Assembly (NCBI RefSeq): GCF_018918285.1
Contig: NZ_JAHLQF010000004.1
Span: 310,001-374,000 of the forward strand
Reading direction: 5' to 3'
DNA length: 64,000 nt
Origin: Clostridium mobile
Lineage (GTDB): Bacteria; Bacillota; Clostridia; Clostridiales; Clostridiaceae
Shown: piece by piece, positions 41,679-50,989 of the stretch
Position numbering within the stretch: the stretch's first letter is position 1
How the letters are laid out: every line of letters starts with the position of its first letter
Made by a program: the position numbers and the translations under genes
The notes under the pieces: model-generated
What the model was told of the DNA's origin: nothing
What the model saw: the letters and a program-made list of their open reading frames with translations, nothing else
Databases searched by the model: none

Positions 41679-42245
41679 TTAATTAATTATCTTATTTATA
41701 TTTTCATCAAGTATTTCTTTATTAATAATTCCTACATGATCATACACTAAATTTCCTTCTTTATCTATAAATATTGTTCTTGGAATAGCATTTAATTGAT
41801 AATTATTAGCTGCATCAAGGTCTAAATCGAACATTACGTTCATATCATATCCTTCTTCTTTCATAAACTCCTCTGCAGACTCTTTAGTTTCTCTCATTCC
41901 ATCTGTAATATTTACCATTAGTATTTCTAAATCCTCATTATTATATTTATTTGTTGCTTCTTGAAAATGTGGCATCTCATCCTTACATGGAGGACACCAG
42001 CTTGCCCAGAAATTTACTACTACAGCCTTCTTCCCTTTATAATCTGATAACTTAACTTTATTATTATTCTTATCATAAACTGTAAAATCTATTGCTGGCT
42101 GAATACTAGAATTTTCATCTGATAAATTAGTAATAGCTTGATTACTATTGTAATTACTTGATAAATAGTCATATCCAAATTTAACCGCTACAAGTAAAAC
42201 CAACATTATAACACTTATATATATATATCTTTTATTATTTTTCAT
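41679..42245 (-). CDS. membrane-anchored thioredoxin (TlpA/ResA-like)
   Basis: 188 residues from ATG 42245 (AAGGGGAG site). N-terminal membrane anchor (YIYISVIMLVLLVAVKFGYDYL), then a thioredoxin fold with active site WASWCPPCKDEMP and the TlpA-type insert; IPRTIFIDKEGNLVYDHVG is the cis-Pro loop (AIPRT). It acts outside the membrane as a thiol oxidoreductase, fed with electrons by CcdA, encoded just upstream. Confidence 0.9.
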   Translation of the reverse strand: MKNNKRYIYISVIMLVLLVAVKFGYDYLSSNYNSNQAITNLSDENSSIQPAIDFTVYDKNNNKVKLSDYKGKKAVVVNFWASWCPPCKDEMPHFQEATNKYNNEDLEILMVNITDGMRETKESAEEFMKEEGYDMNVMFDLDLDAANNYQLNAIPRTIFIDKEGNLVYDHVGIINKEILDENINKIIN

Positions 42246-42266
42246 ATTTATCACTCCCCTTATAAT

Positions 42267-42950
42267 TTAAAATGTCAGCATTGATAATAATAAGTTTAGG
42301 TAGCCAGTCATCATCATTATCCCTATAATAATTAGAAGAACCCCTGATATTCTATTTATTGTCTTATAGTTTCTCTTTATGAAATCAAAAGTGGTTTTCA
42401 GAGAATCTATTAGAAGTGCTGATAGTATAAATGGTATTCCAAGACCTAAACTGTAAGTCAATAACATTGATGCTCCCATAAATACATTAGTAGAATTTGA
42501 TGCTATCATAAGCGCTGATCCTAGAAACGGTCCTACACATGGTGTCCATCCAATTCCAAATACCATTCCAAATAATACTGCAGACATAATAGGGGACTTT
42601 TCATATCCTGTTGGCTTATTCATTCTAAAGGTTCTATGCAATAATTCTACATTTATTACACCTAAATAATTTATACCAAATATTACCATAATAGATCCTG
42701 ATATTATATTTATCTCCCTCATATATTTATTGAAAATGACACCTACTGTTCCTGCTGCTGCACCTAATAATGTAAACACAAAGGTAAATCCTGCAACAAA
42801 TGCTATTGAACTTATTAATGCTCTGTTTTTATGATTTTTATTATCTATATCTCCTCCCGCAAAATATGAAACGTATATTGGAATCATTGGCAATATACAA
42901 GGAGATATAAAGGTTATTATCCCTTCTAAAAATAGTAATATATAGTTCAT
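42267..42950 (-). CDS. CcdA/DsbD-like thiol electron carrier
   Basis: 227 residues from ATG 42950 (AGGAGGCAAACA). Six hydrophobic helices; the two redox cysteines of the CcdA family are in helix 1 (ISPCILPMIPIYVSYFAGG) and helix 4 (GWTPCVGPFLGS). It moves reducing equivalents across the membrane to the adjacent extracytoplasmic thioredoxin, for cytochrome c or other thiol reduction. Encoded between the unknown anchored protein and the thioredoxin in one operon. Confidence 0.92.
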   Translation of the reverse strand: MNYILLFLEGIITFISPCILPMIPIYVSYFAGGDIDNKNHKNRALISSIAFVAGFTFVFTLLGAAAGTVGVIFNKYMREINIISGSIMVIFGINYLGVINVELLHRTFRMNKPTGYEKSPIMSAVLFGMVFGIGWTPCVGPFLGSALMIASNSTNVFMGASMLLTYSLGLGIPFILSALLIDSLKTTFDFIKRNYKTINRISGVLLIIIGIMMMTGYLNLLLSMLTF

Positions 42951-42960
42951 TGTTTGCCTC

Positions 42961-43443
42961 CTAAATACCACACTGTAAACTTCTCATTACTTCTTCATAT
43001 ATTTTTTCTTTATCCGCTTTATCTAATCCATTTACAACTCTTATGCCACCAATTAATTTATTGTCCATAAGAATCCCATAATCTACACCTTCATCAAGTT
43101 TAGTAGTTAAAATAAATTCATTGTTTTTCGTATAGGTCATATCCTGCTTTTCTCCATTTGACGAATTAATAAGTATTACCTCACTATCCTTATTAATATT
43201 ATTGATTTTTATATTAAACTCTTCTTTAGCGTCAACTATCGTTACTATTCTATCTAAGTAACTTCCGTCATAACTTTTATTTATTTCACTACTATATACC
43301 TCATCAAATTTTTTAATATGCTCTGCTTTGCTATGTGATAGAGCTTTAGGGTCACTTTTTGTATCCTTGTTGAATATGTAGAAACCTACTGAAGTTAAAA
43401 TTAATATACTTACTCCTAATATTGTTAATATTTTTAATCTCAC
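42961..43443 (-). CDS. membrane-anchored extracellular protein of redox operon
   Basis: 160 residues with an N-terminal uncleaved-looking anchor (KILTILGVSILILTSVGFYIF). The extracellular part is acidic and strand-rich (FNIKINNINKDSEVILINSS...YTKNNEFILTTKLDEGVDYGILMDNKLIGGIRVVNGL) and ends with one Cys (SLQCGI). No family is recognised. As first gene of the redox/two-component operon it may be the client or partner of the thioredoxin: one terminal Cys could form a mixed disulphide. Function unknown. Confidence 0.6.
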   Translation of the reverse strand: MRLKILTILGVSILILTSVGFYIFNKDTKSDPKALSHSKAEHIKKFDEVYSSEINKSYDGSYLDRIVTIVDAKEEFNIKINNINKDSEVILINSSNGEKQDMTYTKNNEFILTTKLDEGVDYGILMDNKLIGGIRVVNGLDKADKEKIYEEVMRSLQCGI

Positions 43444-43627
43444 AGCATCACTCCTTTTGTTTAATAATAAAATAATAATACCTAGCTTACTTGTTGATAA
43501 TATGAAGATTTACTTTCATAATTTTACCCCTAGGAATCATATCAAAGATTAAATCATCAATTTCTATTATTAATACAAATCATTAAATTTTTAGTATAAT
43601 ATCTTTATTATACTTAGGAGGTACAAC

Positions 43628-44098
43628 ATGAAATCAGCACAATACTATATAGAAAAATTAGACATGATACCACATGTGGAAGGAGGGTACTTCAAAGAAT
43701 CAGTAGTAGCAGAAGATTTCTATAGAGAAGATAAGAAATTATTTAGTAGCATATATTTTTTACTTGAAACTGGAGAGGTATCCAACTTTCATAGATTAAC
43801 TTCTGATGAGATGTGGTATTACCACGACGGCCAAGCTCTGACTATATATATGATAACACCAGAGGGTGAACTTATAACTAAGCAATTAGGATTAGATATA
43901 GAAAAAGGAGAAGTTCCCCAAATTTTAGTTCCTAAGGAGTATATATTTGGTTCTTCTATGAACAATGATGGATTCGCTTTAGTTGGATGTATGGTAGCCC
44001 CTGCATTTACTTTTGATGATTTTGTACTATTTGAGAGAGCAGAACTTTTGAATATGTATCCAAATTTCGAAGATATAATAAAGAAATTAACTAGATAA
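43628..44098 (+). CDS. DUF985 cupin protein
   Basis: 156 residues. SAQYYIEKLDMIPHVEGGYFKESVVAED, SSIYFLLETGEVSNFHRLTSDEMWYYHDGQALTIYMI and QILVPKEYIFGSSM..ALVGCMVAPAFTFDDFVLFERAELL are diagnostic of the DUF985 cupin family. Conserved His/Glu (FHRLTSDEMWYYHDG) is a likely metal or ligand site. The cellular role is unknown. Strong AGGAGGTACAAC ribosome site; a single gene divergent from the redox operon. Confidence 0.88.
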   Translation: MKSAQYYIEKLDMIPHVEGGYFKESVVAEDFYREDKKLFSSIYFLLETGEVSNFHRLTSDEMWYYHDGQALTIYMITPEGELITKQLGLDIEKGEVPQILVPKEYIFGSSMNNDGFALVGCMVAPAFTFDDFVLFERAELLNMYPNFEDIIKKLTR

Positions 44099-44214
44099 AA
44101 CATATTCTTTATATTAGCTACCACCACCGCCACAGGTTCAACATTGCATCTTACTTTATCTATGTCACTTTTTCTTATTATTAGTTTTTTACCACAATAG
44201 CAATAACAAAAATA

Positions 44215-44257
44215 CAATCGCCTGCAAGTAGCTATTTAAGCCACTTGCAGGCGATTG
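44215..44257. terminator. perfect 15-base hairpin
   Basis: CAATCGCCTGCAAGT (44215-44229) pairs perfectly with ACTTGCAGGCGATTG (44243-44257), loop 13 bases. No clear T-run on either side. It lies between the convergent DUF985 and 382-residue genes and may be a factor-dependent terminator or a repeat unit. Confidence 0.45.
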
Positions 44258-44294
44258 TTGATATGCAAGGTGCAAGTGATACGTGAACTTTAAA

Positions 44295-45443
44295 CTATTT
44301 GATACGGCTCCACTTTGACTTTACTTGTAATATACCATCTACAATTTTTATATCACAATTCCATAAGTAAGTCTTCATCCACAGTTTTCCAGGCATTGGT
44401 TGCCAACCCTTTTGAGGATTAATTTGAAGTTTAATCGAATCATTATTTTTCTTTACTAAATAAATTCCCCCCATAATTCCTTTAACCTCATCAACAGATA
44501 ATGAAAAATGTCCTAATATTTCTGTATTATCCTTTAATGAAATAATATCTGGTATAGGTGGGGAAAAAGTTATTTTTATTTCACTATTGCTGTCAATTTT
44601 TTTTACACACTTTATTTCAGGATGTGTATTGTTTATATTAATTGAATAAATACAATTATCTATATTTATTTCATCTACATCTGTAGTAATTTCTATTGGT
44701 TCTATGATACCTGTATAATCATTATTCAATTCTTTTATATTATTAAAATAAGAATACCTAGCCAAATAAACTCTTTTAAAATTACACAATGGAAAAAGTT
44801 TAATAGGCTTTAGATCTTTTTCATCTACCTTTACAAATATATCGGTATGTTTTTGTTCCACCATATTAAATTTTTTTAAATATATGATAGGAAATTTATC
44901 TGGTCTATCACTCATAATACCTACAGGTGCTATAAGACCAAAACTATCTAGTTTCTTCTTATTTTCTTTTATTTTAAACTCTATAATTCTATTTTCCTTA
45001 TCTCTTAAAGATAAATATGCATCTATCCCCTTTTCAGTTACATCAAACTGCACCTTCATAGAATCGACTTCATATAAAGTTACTTTATTTAGCAATGATT
45101 TATATTTATCCTCATGGATTTTTAGTCCCTTTGTATAGTAAATATCTGATTCACCATCATGTCTTCCCATAAGTACAATGTAATATATTAAATTTTCTTG
45201 TTTCACTTGCTGTAATTCTATAGCTTTATAAGTAGTATCTCCCTCAAAATCAATTAGGCAAAGCTTCTCAATTATCACTTGCTCATCTTTAAATTTAATT
45301 AGTGGATAAATATATTTGTTCTTTTCTATCTCATAAATTGAAGGATTATTCTTTTTATCACCTAAGTACTTTTCTTCATTAACTGGATTGTTTTCAGGAA
45401 CCATAAAGATTGGACAAATTTTTGAAATTAATTTTCCTATCAC
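44295..45443 (-). CDS. uncharacterised 382-residue soluble protein
   Basis: No family recognised. Starts MIGKLISKICPIFMVPENNPVNEEKY, has long alternating strands (YKAIELQQVKQENLIYYIVLMGRHDGESDIYYTKG, KMVPIKLFPLCNFKRVYLARYSYF) and a repeated motif-like end (GWQPMPGKLWMKTYLWNCDIKIVDGILQVKSKW). No signal peptide or membrane segment is seen, so it is likely cytoplasmic and beta-rich. It is a single gene upstream of a TetR-type regulator on the same strand (about 80 bases apart), which may control it. Confidence 0.55.
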   Translation of the reverse strand: MIGKLISKICPIFMVPENNPVNEEKYLGDKKNNPSIYEIEKNKYIYPLIKFKDEQVIIEKLCLIDFEGDTTYKAIELQQVKQENLIYYIVLMGRHDGESDIYYTKGLKIHEDKYKSLLNKVTLYEVDSMKVQFDVTEKGIDAYLSLRDKENRIIEFKIKENKKKLDSFGLIAPVGIMSDRPDKFPIIYLKKFNMVEQKHTDIFVKVDEKDLKPIKLFPLCNFKRVYLARYSYFNNIKELNNDYTGIIEPIEITTDVDEINIDNCIYSININNTHPEIKCVKKIDSNSEIKITFSPPIPDIISLKDNTEILGHFSLSVDEVKGIMGGIYLVKKNNDSIKLQINPQKGWQPMPGKLWMKTYLWNCDIKIVDGILQVKSKWSRIK

Positions 45444-45521
45444 TTATATACATCTCCTTTAAACTTTTAAAATGCATTAGGAGCATTTTATTATTTAATT
45501 TTTAAAATCTAATATTTTATA

Positions 45522-46109
45522 TTACTGAATTAGTAGTTTATATAGATATTTTAGGTTTGATAAAATTATTGCTTTGGTTTCCTCCCTTGTGTTTATAAAA
45601 CTTCGATTATTAATCCATTTACACAATTCACCATGCAAATAACTATGTAGTATATTTCCAATATAATTTGCTCTTTCATTTGGAATGTTTTTATTACTCA
45701 TTTTTATAAGATCTGAAAATCCCTCTCCTGGTTTGTTCAATATTTTAGTAACTTCAGGAGAAGGATTTCCACCTATAGACTCAAACCATATAAATCTATA
45801 CCATCCGGGATGTTCCATAGAAAAATCAATTAAATTGGATAAAATTAAGAAGAACCTTTCTTCATCATCTTTTTTGTCACTCATACCATTACTGGAATAA
45901 TCCATCATCATAAGAAGCACCTGACCAAGTGCTTCCCAAAATATTTCATCCAGACTACTAAAATAGTTATATAAATTTGTATGTGCACACCCAACTTTTT
46001 TAGCAATATCTCTTAAAGTTACATTCTTTATTCCTTCATTTTTATCAATCAAGCTTAATGTAATTTCTAAAATAATCTCCTTACTTACATGTTTTTTATC
46101 GTTTTTCAA
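45522..46109 (-). CDS. TetR family regulator
   Basis: 195 residues from TTG 46109 behind GGGGAGGCTAAG; an ATG at 46133 has no site and would overlap the operator. N-terminal HTH: KEIILEITLSLIDKNEGIKNVTLRDIAKKVGCAHTNLYNYFSSLDEIFWEAL. The C-terminal ligand domain is variable. A 24-base inverted repeat at 46128-46151 lies immediately upstream of the start, so it should control itself and perhaps its neighbour at 44295. Confidence 0.85.
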   Translation of the reverse strand: MKNDKKHVSKEIILEITLSLIDKNEGIKNVTLRDIAKKVGCAHTNLYNYFSSLDEIFWEALGQVLLMMMDYSSNGMSDKKDDEERFFLILSNLIDFSMEHPGWYRFIWFESIGGNPSPEVTKILNKPGEGFSDLIKMSNKNIPNERANYIGNILHSYLHGELCKWINNRSFINTREETKAIILSNLKYLYKLLIQ

Positions 46110-46127
46110 CTTAGCCTCCCCTTTCAT

Positions 46128-46151
46128 TACCAACGGTAATTACCATTGGTA
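46128..46151. promoter_or_regulatory. TetR operator
   Basis: 24-base imperfect palindrome with TACCAA/TTGGTA ends and central GGTAATTACC (one mismatched pair), overlapping the leader of the TetR gene. A further TACCAAT follows at 46158-46164. Confidence 0.7.
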
Positions 46152-46236
46152 ATATTATACCAATATTTTCATATTGTATCAATAAAATTAAATATAATCT
46201 ACTTTATTATTTACACTGATATATTGTTTCAAAAAA

Positions 46237-46291
46237 TAATGGGATTATCTCACTCTAAAAATCACTTTTTATTTTGAGATGATCCCATTAT
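46237..46291. terminator. hairpin between TetR gene and ABC genes
   Basis: TAATGGGAT-t-ATCTCA / TGAGAT-g-ATCCCATTA, 15 pairs with an 18-base loop. It separates the low-GC TetR side from the GC-richer ABC block and may end the ABC transcript. Confidence 0.6.
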
Positions 46292-46384
46292 ATATCTTTA
46301 TTAATTTTATATTAATCTAAACTAAGTATTCTATAATGCTAATTTCAATAAAGTCTATGTTGCTTATCTACCGTTCATTCGCCG

Positions 46385-48130
46385 TCAGATTTTCCATCCT
46401 TCTGATTCTTCGCGAATCTGAATAAATTCCTTATACAAACCATCTTCTCTGATAAGTTCAGCATGCTTTCCTTTCTGTACAAGATGTCCCTGATCAATCA
46501 CCAGTATCTGATCTGCATTTTCAATCGTTGCCAGACGATGGGCGATGGTAATGACTGTTTTCCCAATAATTAGTTTGGAAATAGCATCTTGTATCAGCTG
46601 TTCGTTCTCTGGATCAATGCTTGCGGTTGCTTCATCAAGAATAATGATTGGGGCATCCTTCATCATAGCTCTGGCAATGGAAATACGTTGTTTTTCCCCC
46701 CCAGATAGTGAAGAACCACCTTCCCCTACTAAAGTATCATAGCCATTCGGCAAGGACATGATAAATTCATGACACTGTGCTTTCTTTGCTGCTTCGATGA
46801 TGTCTTCTTTTGTTGCATCCGGTTTTCCAAATTTAATATTGTTGTAAATCGTATCTCTAAACAGATATACATTCTGAAAGACCATGGATATATTCTTCAG
46901 CAGACTATCGCAAGTAAACTCACGAATATCATTTCCTCCTATTTTTATACTTCCATGATCAACATCATAGAATCTTGCTATCAATGAACAGATTGTTGTT
47001 TTACCACTTCCGGAAGGACCTATGATTGCTGTGGAGCTTTTCTCTGGAATTATGAAACTCAAATCTTTCAGAACGCTCTTTTTTTCATAAGCAAAACTCA
47101 CGCTATCAAATCTAATGTCATACTTATTTACAATAACATCAGAACTACCTTCATCAATATAACTGACATTTTTAATCTGTTCCAGTTTGATCAGCACTTT
47201 ATCAAGCACACCTAAGACATGTGATGAGTCCGTAAGTGCCTCAATACTACCAAACATCATAAACGCAAACATGCAAATCATAATAAAATATGAAATCTCA
47301 AGCGTTCCCTCATAAGCAAATAATGTGGCAATGAAAATAATCCCAACTGCAGTTGCCTTTAAGACGAACATGTGCAGACAGTTTCTGGGTGTAAAATCCT
47401 GATTAATCTTAATATGAATATCCTTACTATCCTTGCATGAGTTCCTGAAATTCTTAATTGCAGCACCCTGCTGACCATAAGATTTCACTACCTGCAGTCC
47501 TTTCACATACTCCAGAATAGAGGATGATAAGCTTTCTGTTGCTTTGTTTGAGATTGGTGCAGTCCTGTTACTATATCTATTCATGTTTGTAAGTAATAGA
47601 AATGAAATAATAGAACCTACCAAAGCAACCAATCCTGCCTGCCAACAGAATATCGTAATACATGTAATGATGGCCAGTAGATTAGCATATCCATTCATAA
47701 CAGCATCAATCATCTTTGTTGCCTGCAGTTCCAACTGTGACATTTCGTTAGTTACCGAAGATAATATCTCCCCAGTATTCTTTTCACTAAAATAGCCTAA
47801 AGATACACGTTTGAGAATATCTCCTATTTGTATTCTTTCTTTTGCACACAATTCCGTTCCAATGCTTTCCTGCAATACTGCTTTCCAGTAAGAAAACAGG
47901 AATCTCAAAAGAACTGAAACAAGAATCACAACAAATCCAACGATAACAGTACTTATTGTCATTATCTCATTTCCATTTTCATTTTCAATGACATGATTCA
48001 GCATCCACGCTGCTGTAATGATAGGAACTGAGGTACACCACGTCTGAAGAAAAGAGCATACAACTCCTAAATAGATTCTCTTATGATATCCATCTGCCCA
48101 TTTTAACAGTTTTGAAATTGTTGCGAACAT
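46385..48130 (-). CDS. ABC transporter, exporter fold, subunit 2 (permease-ATPase)
   Basis: 581 residues: six-helix membrane domain (1-310) and an ATPase domain with Walker A GPSGSGKTT, signature LSGGEKQRISIARAMMKDAP, Walker B IIILDEATASIDPENE and the H-loop HRLA. It is GC-richer than its flanks. It starts 1 base after the stop of the other subunit with GGAGATGATATAG as site, so the two are translationally coupled and likely form a heterodimer. Exporter-fold pairs next to AraC/ECF genes can be siderophore importers (YbtPQ/IrtAB type), which fits the iron context here, but export is not excluded. Confidence 0.88.
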   Translation of the reverse strand: MFATISKLLKWADGYHKRIYLGVVCSFLQTWCTSVPIITAAWMLNHVIENENGNEIMTISTVIVGFVVILVSVLLRFLFSYWKAVLQESIGTELCAKERIQIGDILKRVSLGYFSEKNTGEILSSVTNEMSQLELQATKMIDAVMNGYANLLAIITCITIFCWQAGLVALVGSIISFLLLTNMNRYSNRTAPISNKATESLSSSILEYVKGLQVVKSYGQQGAAIKNFRNSCKDSKDIHIKINQDFTPRNCLHMFVLKATAVGIIFIATLFAYEGTLEISYFIMICMFAFMMFGSIEALTDSSHVLGVLDKVLIKLEQIKNVSYIDEGSSDVIVNKYDIRFDSVSFAYEKKSVLKDLSFIIPEKSSTAIIGPSGSGKTTICSLIARFYDVDHGSIKIGGNDIREFTCDSLLKNISMVFQNVYLFRDTIYNNIKFGKPDATKEDIIEAAKKAQCHEFIMSLPNGYDTLVGEGGSSLSGGEKQRISIARAMMKDAPIIILDEATASIDPENEQLIQDAISKLIIGKTVITIAHRLATIENADQILVIDQGHLVQKGKHAELIREDGLYKEFIQIREESEGWKI

Positions 48131-48131
48131 G

Positions 48132-49898
48132 CTATATCATCTCCTTTCCACCAGTAGAAACAGCCCATTCTTTTGCACCAATATGTGACTTCCACATCTT
48201 CTGATAGAGTGAACATGAACTCAGCAGTTCTTCCTGTGTTCCAATCGCTTCTATCTTTCCTTTATTCAGGACAACAATCTGATCTGCATTCTTGATTGTA
48301 GACAATCGGTGTGCAATGACCACTAATGTTTTTCCTTTTGTCAGCTGTGCAATGGCTCTTTGAATCTGATACTCATTCTCTGGATCGATGCTTGCAGTTG
48401 CCTCATCAAGTATGACGATAGGCGCATCCTTTAGAATAGCTCTAGCAATAGAAATTCGTTGCTTTTCACCACCTGATAGGCGATCACCTGCTTCACCGGC
48501 TGAGGTATCATATCCCTTTTCAAGTCGTGATATGAATTCTTCACAGCAGGCTTTTCTTGCAGCTTCGTACACTTCCTCATCTGATGCATCCGGTTTTCCT
48601 AATCGGATGTTTTCCATCAGACTACAGTCAAACAGATAATTGTCCTGATTCACATAACTGATAAGATCAGCCAATTGCTGTTGAGGAATTTTTTTCAAAT
48701 CAACATTACCGATTTGTATTGTACCCTGTCCTACATCCCAGTATCGTGCAATGAGTTTGGCAATGGTTGATTTTCCGCTTCCGCTTGGGCCAACAAGTGC
48801 AGTAAATTTTCTTTCTGGAATTGTCATTGAAAAATCTTTGAATACATCTGGCTGACTTTTTTCATACGCAAAGTCAACGTGTTCAAAACGAATATCCGTA
48901 GATTGAATTTCTACTCTATCGCTTTCAAATGCAAGTTCAGGAAGTTCTAAAAGATCTTTTGTAGCTGTAATTGAATATTCGATAGCTTTAATTGTACTGA
49001 TATACCCAGTCACTTTTATAAGTGGTGAAATGATTCCCAGACAGAGAATCAGACCCATTACATAATCAGTAGGTGTGATCTGATGATTGATATAAAGAAG
49101 CGCTCCTACCGGTACTGTCACAAGAAATGTGGAGGGAAGGACCGACATCATCAGATTCATTGGCTTCCAAGAACTATGGTACCAGTCCATTGTAAAATCT
49201 TTGAATGATTCCACTGCATTTCTGAATTTCGCATAGGAGGTCGTTGTCTGATTAAATGCCTTTACCACTTCAATTCCTTCAATATACTCTACGATAATAC
49301 TGTTTACTCTTTCATTGGCCTGCATATAAGCATTGTATTTTTCACTGAAACTTTTCATCCCTTTTGCCATGGGAAACAATGCAATGGGTATCGTTGCCAA
49401 AGCAGCAAGTGCCATCCTCCAGTCAATCATAATGAGATACACATATACACCAATCACAAGAAGGATACTTGCACCAACTTCAGGAATCATGTGTGCAAGA
49501 GGAACTTCCACATCCTCCACTTTATCTAGAATCACAGTCTTCATATATCCAAGTGATTTGCTTGTCGTGTCCCCCAAGGATGCCTTCATCAGACGTTTCG
49601 CTATATTCATACGGATATTTTCAAGAATATTGTAGGCACTATAATGTGACAGTACGGTTGAAATACCGAAGAATACTGCCATGATCGCATAACCGACAAG
49701 GCATACGAATATCCAGTAGACAATCTGATCCCATTCAGGATTACCTGTCATAAAGATATTGATAAGATGATAAATTCCAATATAAGGTATGAATCCGCCA
49801 ACAACACTGATTACAGAGCAGATTACAGATAAAATCACTTTTCCTTTTGTATTGGATGCAAATTTCATCAAAGTGATAAACCAACTTTTCTTTTTCAC
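48132..49898 (-). CDS. ABC transporter, exporter fold, subunit 1 (permease-ATPase)
   Basis: 588 residues from GTG 49898 (AAAGGAG site; a longer TTG frame reaches into the terminator at 49934-49952). Six-helix membrane domain, then Walker A GPSGSGKST, signature LSGGEKQRISIARAILKDAP, Walker B VILDEATASIDPENE. One of a heterodimeric pair with the 46385-48130 protein. GC-richer DNA and different codon use from the flanking chromosome suggest acquisition together with the AraC and ECF genes. Confidence 0.88.
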   Translation of the reverse strand: MKKKSWFITLMKFASNTKGKVILSVICSVISVVGGFIPYIGIYHLINIFMTGNPEWDQIVYWIFVCLVGYAIMAVFFGISTVLSHYSAYNILENIRMNIAKRLMKASLGDTTSKSLGYMKTVILDKVEDVEVPLAHMIPEVGASILLVIGVYVYLIMIDWRMALAALATIPIALFPMAKGMKSFSEKYNAYMQANERVNSIIVEYIEGIEVVKAFNQTTTSYAKFRNAVESFKDFTMDWYHSSWKPMNLMMSVLPSTFLVTVPVGALLYINHQITPTDYVMGLILCLGIISPLIKVTGYISTIKAIEYSITATKDLLELPELAFESDRVEIQSTDIRFEHVDFAYEKSQPDVFKDFSMTIPERKFTALVGPSGSGKSTIAKLIARYWDVGQGTIQIGNVDLKKIPQQQLADLISYVNQDNYLFDCSLMENIRLGKPDASDEEVYEAARKACCEEFISRLEKGYDTSAGEAGDRLSGGEKQRISIARAILKDAPIVILDEATASIDPENEYQIQRAIAQLTKGKTLVVIAHRLSTIKNADQIVVLNKGKIEAIGTQEELLSSCSLYQKMWKSHIGAKEWAVSTGGKEMI

Positions 49899-49933
49899 TA
49901 TTTCATTCTCCTTTCTTTCAAACAAAAAAAAGC

Positions 49934-49952
49934 ATGATCTTCAAAAGATCAT
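49934..49952 (-). terminator. terminator after AraC gene
   Basis: ATGATCTT / AAGATCAT stem followed on the minus strand by eight T residues (49924-49931). Divides the ECF-AraC unit from the ABC pair. Confidence 0.7.
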
Positions 49953-50010
49953 ACTCATTCTATCCTTAATCTGATTTTGTTTCTTCTCCAAAGCGGCTCA
50001 TTTTATCCAA

Positions 50011-50970
50011 CTAGACAAAATTATTTCGATATACCAGTGGCGTCATTCCCATGACACTCTTAAAGGCCGTTGAAAATTTACCGGGACTGTCATATCCTAC
50101 GATTCCTGCAATATCACTTACACTTAATTCTTTTTTCATCTTCAATAATACAGCAGCCTGATTCATCTTATATGTTTTCATATAAGAAAATATAGAATCT
50201 CCATAAATATTCTTAAAACATGTCTTCATGACGGTTAATGAAATATTGAATCGCTTAGATAATTCCTCAAGTGTATAATGTTCTTCCATGTTTTCTGTCA
50301 TCAGTTTGTGAATAGCTTTTACTTTTTCCACCTGCGTTTTATAGAAATATGGATGTTCTCCCTGATCGTTTGATTTTTCAAGTGCATCTAAAAACAGCAG
50401 CAGTTCAAATACCTTTAACACCATATACGGATGACGTATCTTGTCTGGTACTGCATATAGTTCATGAAAGATATGCTGAATCGATTCCACACCGGAAATG
50501 ATATATGGCTCATCATTCATGCAAAACTTATTCTGTAGCTGATTTACGTCAATCTCAAAAGAAGGAAACTCCTTCTTCAATGAAACTCTTGCCTTATCCA
50601 CATCAATATATATGGTAATTCCATGATAATGATTTAGAGGAAGTAGAATATTTCCTTTGTGATGCTTACGATTATCTATCTTCAGATCGCCTGCTCCAGT
50701 ATAAGCGTAAACTCCATCCTTGATTTCATGTTCAATACGTCCTTCACGGCAATGGTCAATACACAATAGATTTGATTGCACTTCCAGATCGGATTGACAT
50801 GAATGCATGTGAAAATCATTATACATCAGACTCACTCCATCAAACAGTTCATAGTTTGTCATAACGCCATCACCACTGTCGTCTCTAATCTGTGTAATTG
50901 TACAGTTCCCCTGCTGAACCACTTGACAGGTTGCTCCTACAATTAAATGATTCTGATATAAATCTATCAC
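50011..50970 (-). CDS. AraC family regulator (YbtA/PchR-like)
   Basis: 319 residues. The C-terminal double HTH is KVKAIHKLMTENMEEHYTLEELSKRFNISLTVMKTCFKNIYGDSIFSYMKTYKMNQAAVLLKMKKELSVSDIAGIVGYDSPGKFSTAFKSVMGMTPLVYR. The N-terminal half is a ligand domain unlike sugar-type AraC cupins, with cysteine-rich CIDHCREGRIEHE. The type that senses siderophores (YbtA/PchR) has this layout; here it lies between exporter-fold ABC genes and an ECF importer. The target promoter should be upstream of the ECF S gene. Confidence 0.85.
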   Translation of the reverse strand: MIDLYQNHLIVGATCQVVQQGNCTITQIRDDSGDGVMTNYELFDGVSLMYNDFHMHSCQSDLEVQSNLLCIDHCREGRIEHEIKDGVYAYTGAGDLKIDNRKHHKGNILLPLNHYHGITIYIDVDKARVSLKKEFPSFEIDVNQLQNKFCMNDEPYIISGVESIQHIFHELYAVPDKIRHPYMVLKVFELLLFLDALEKSNDQGEHPYFYKTQVEKVKAIHKLMTENMEEHYTLEELSKRFNISLTVMKTCFKNIYGDSIFSYMKTYKMNQAAVLLKMKKELSVSDIAGIVGYDSPGKFSTAFKSVMGMTPLVYRNNFV

Positions 50971-50989
50971 CGGCTTTCACCACCTTGCA

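Noticed and set aside
44099-44294. Minus-strand gene starting MYFCYCYCGKKLIIRK
   Set aside because: Only the first 40 residues lie outside the antisense of the DUF985 gene, there is no ribosome site, and the start falls inside the 15-base hairpin.
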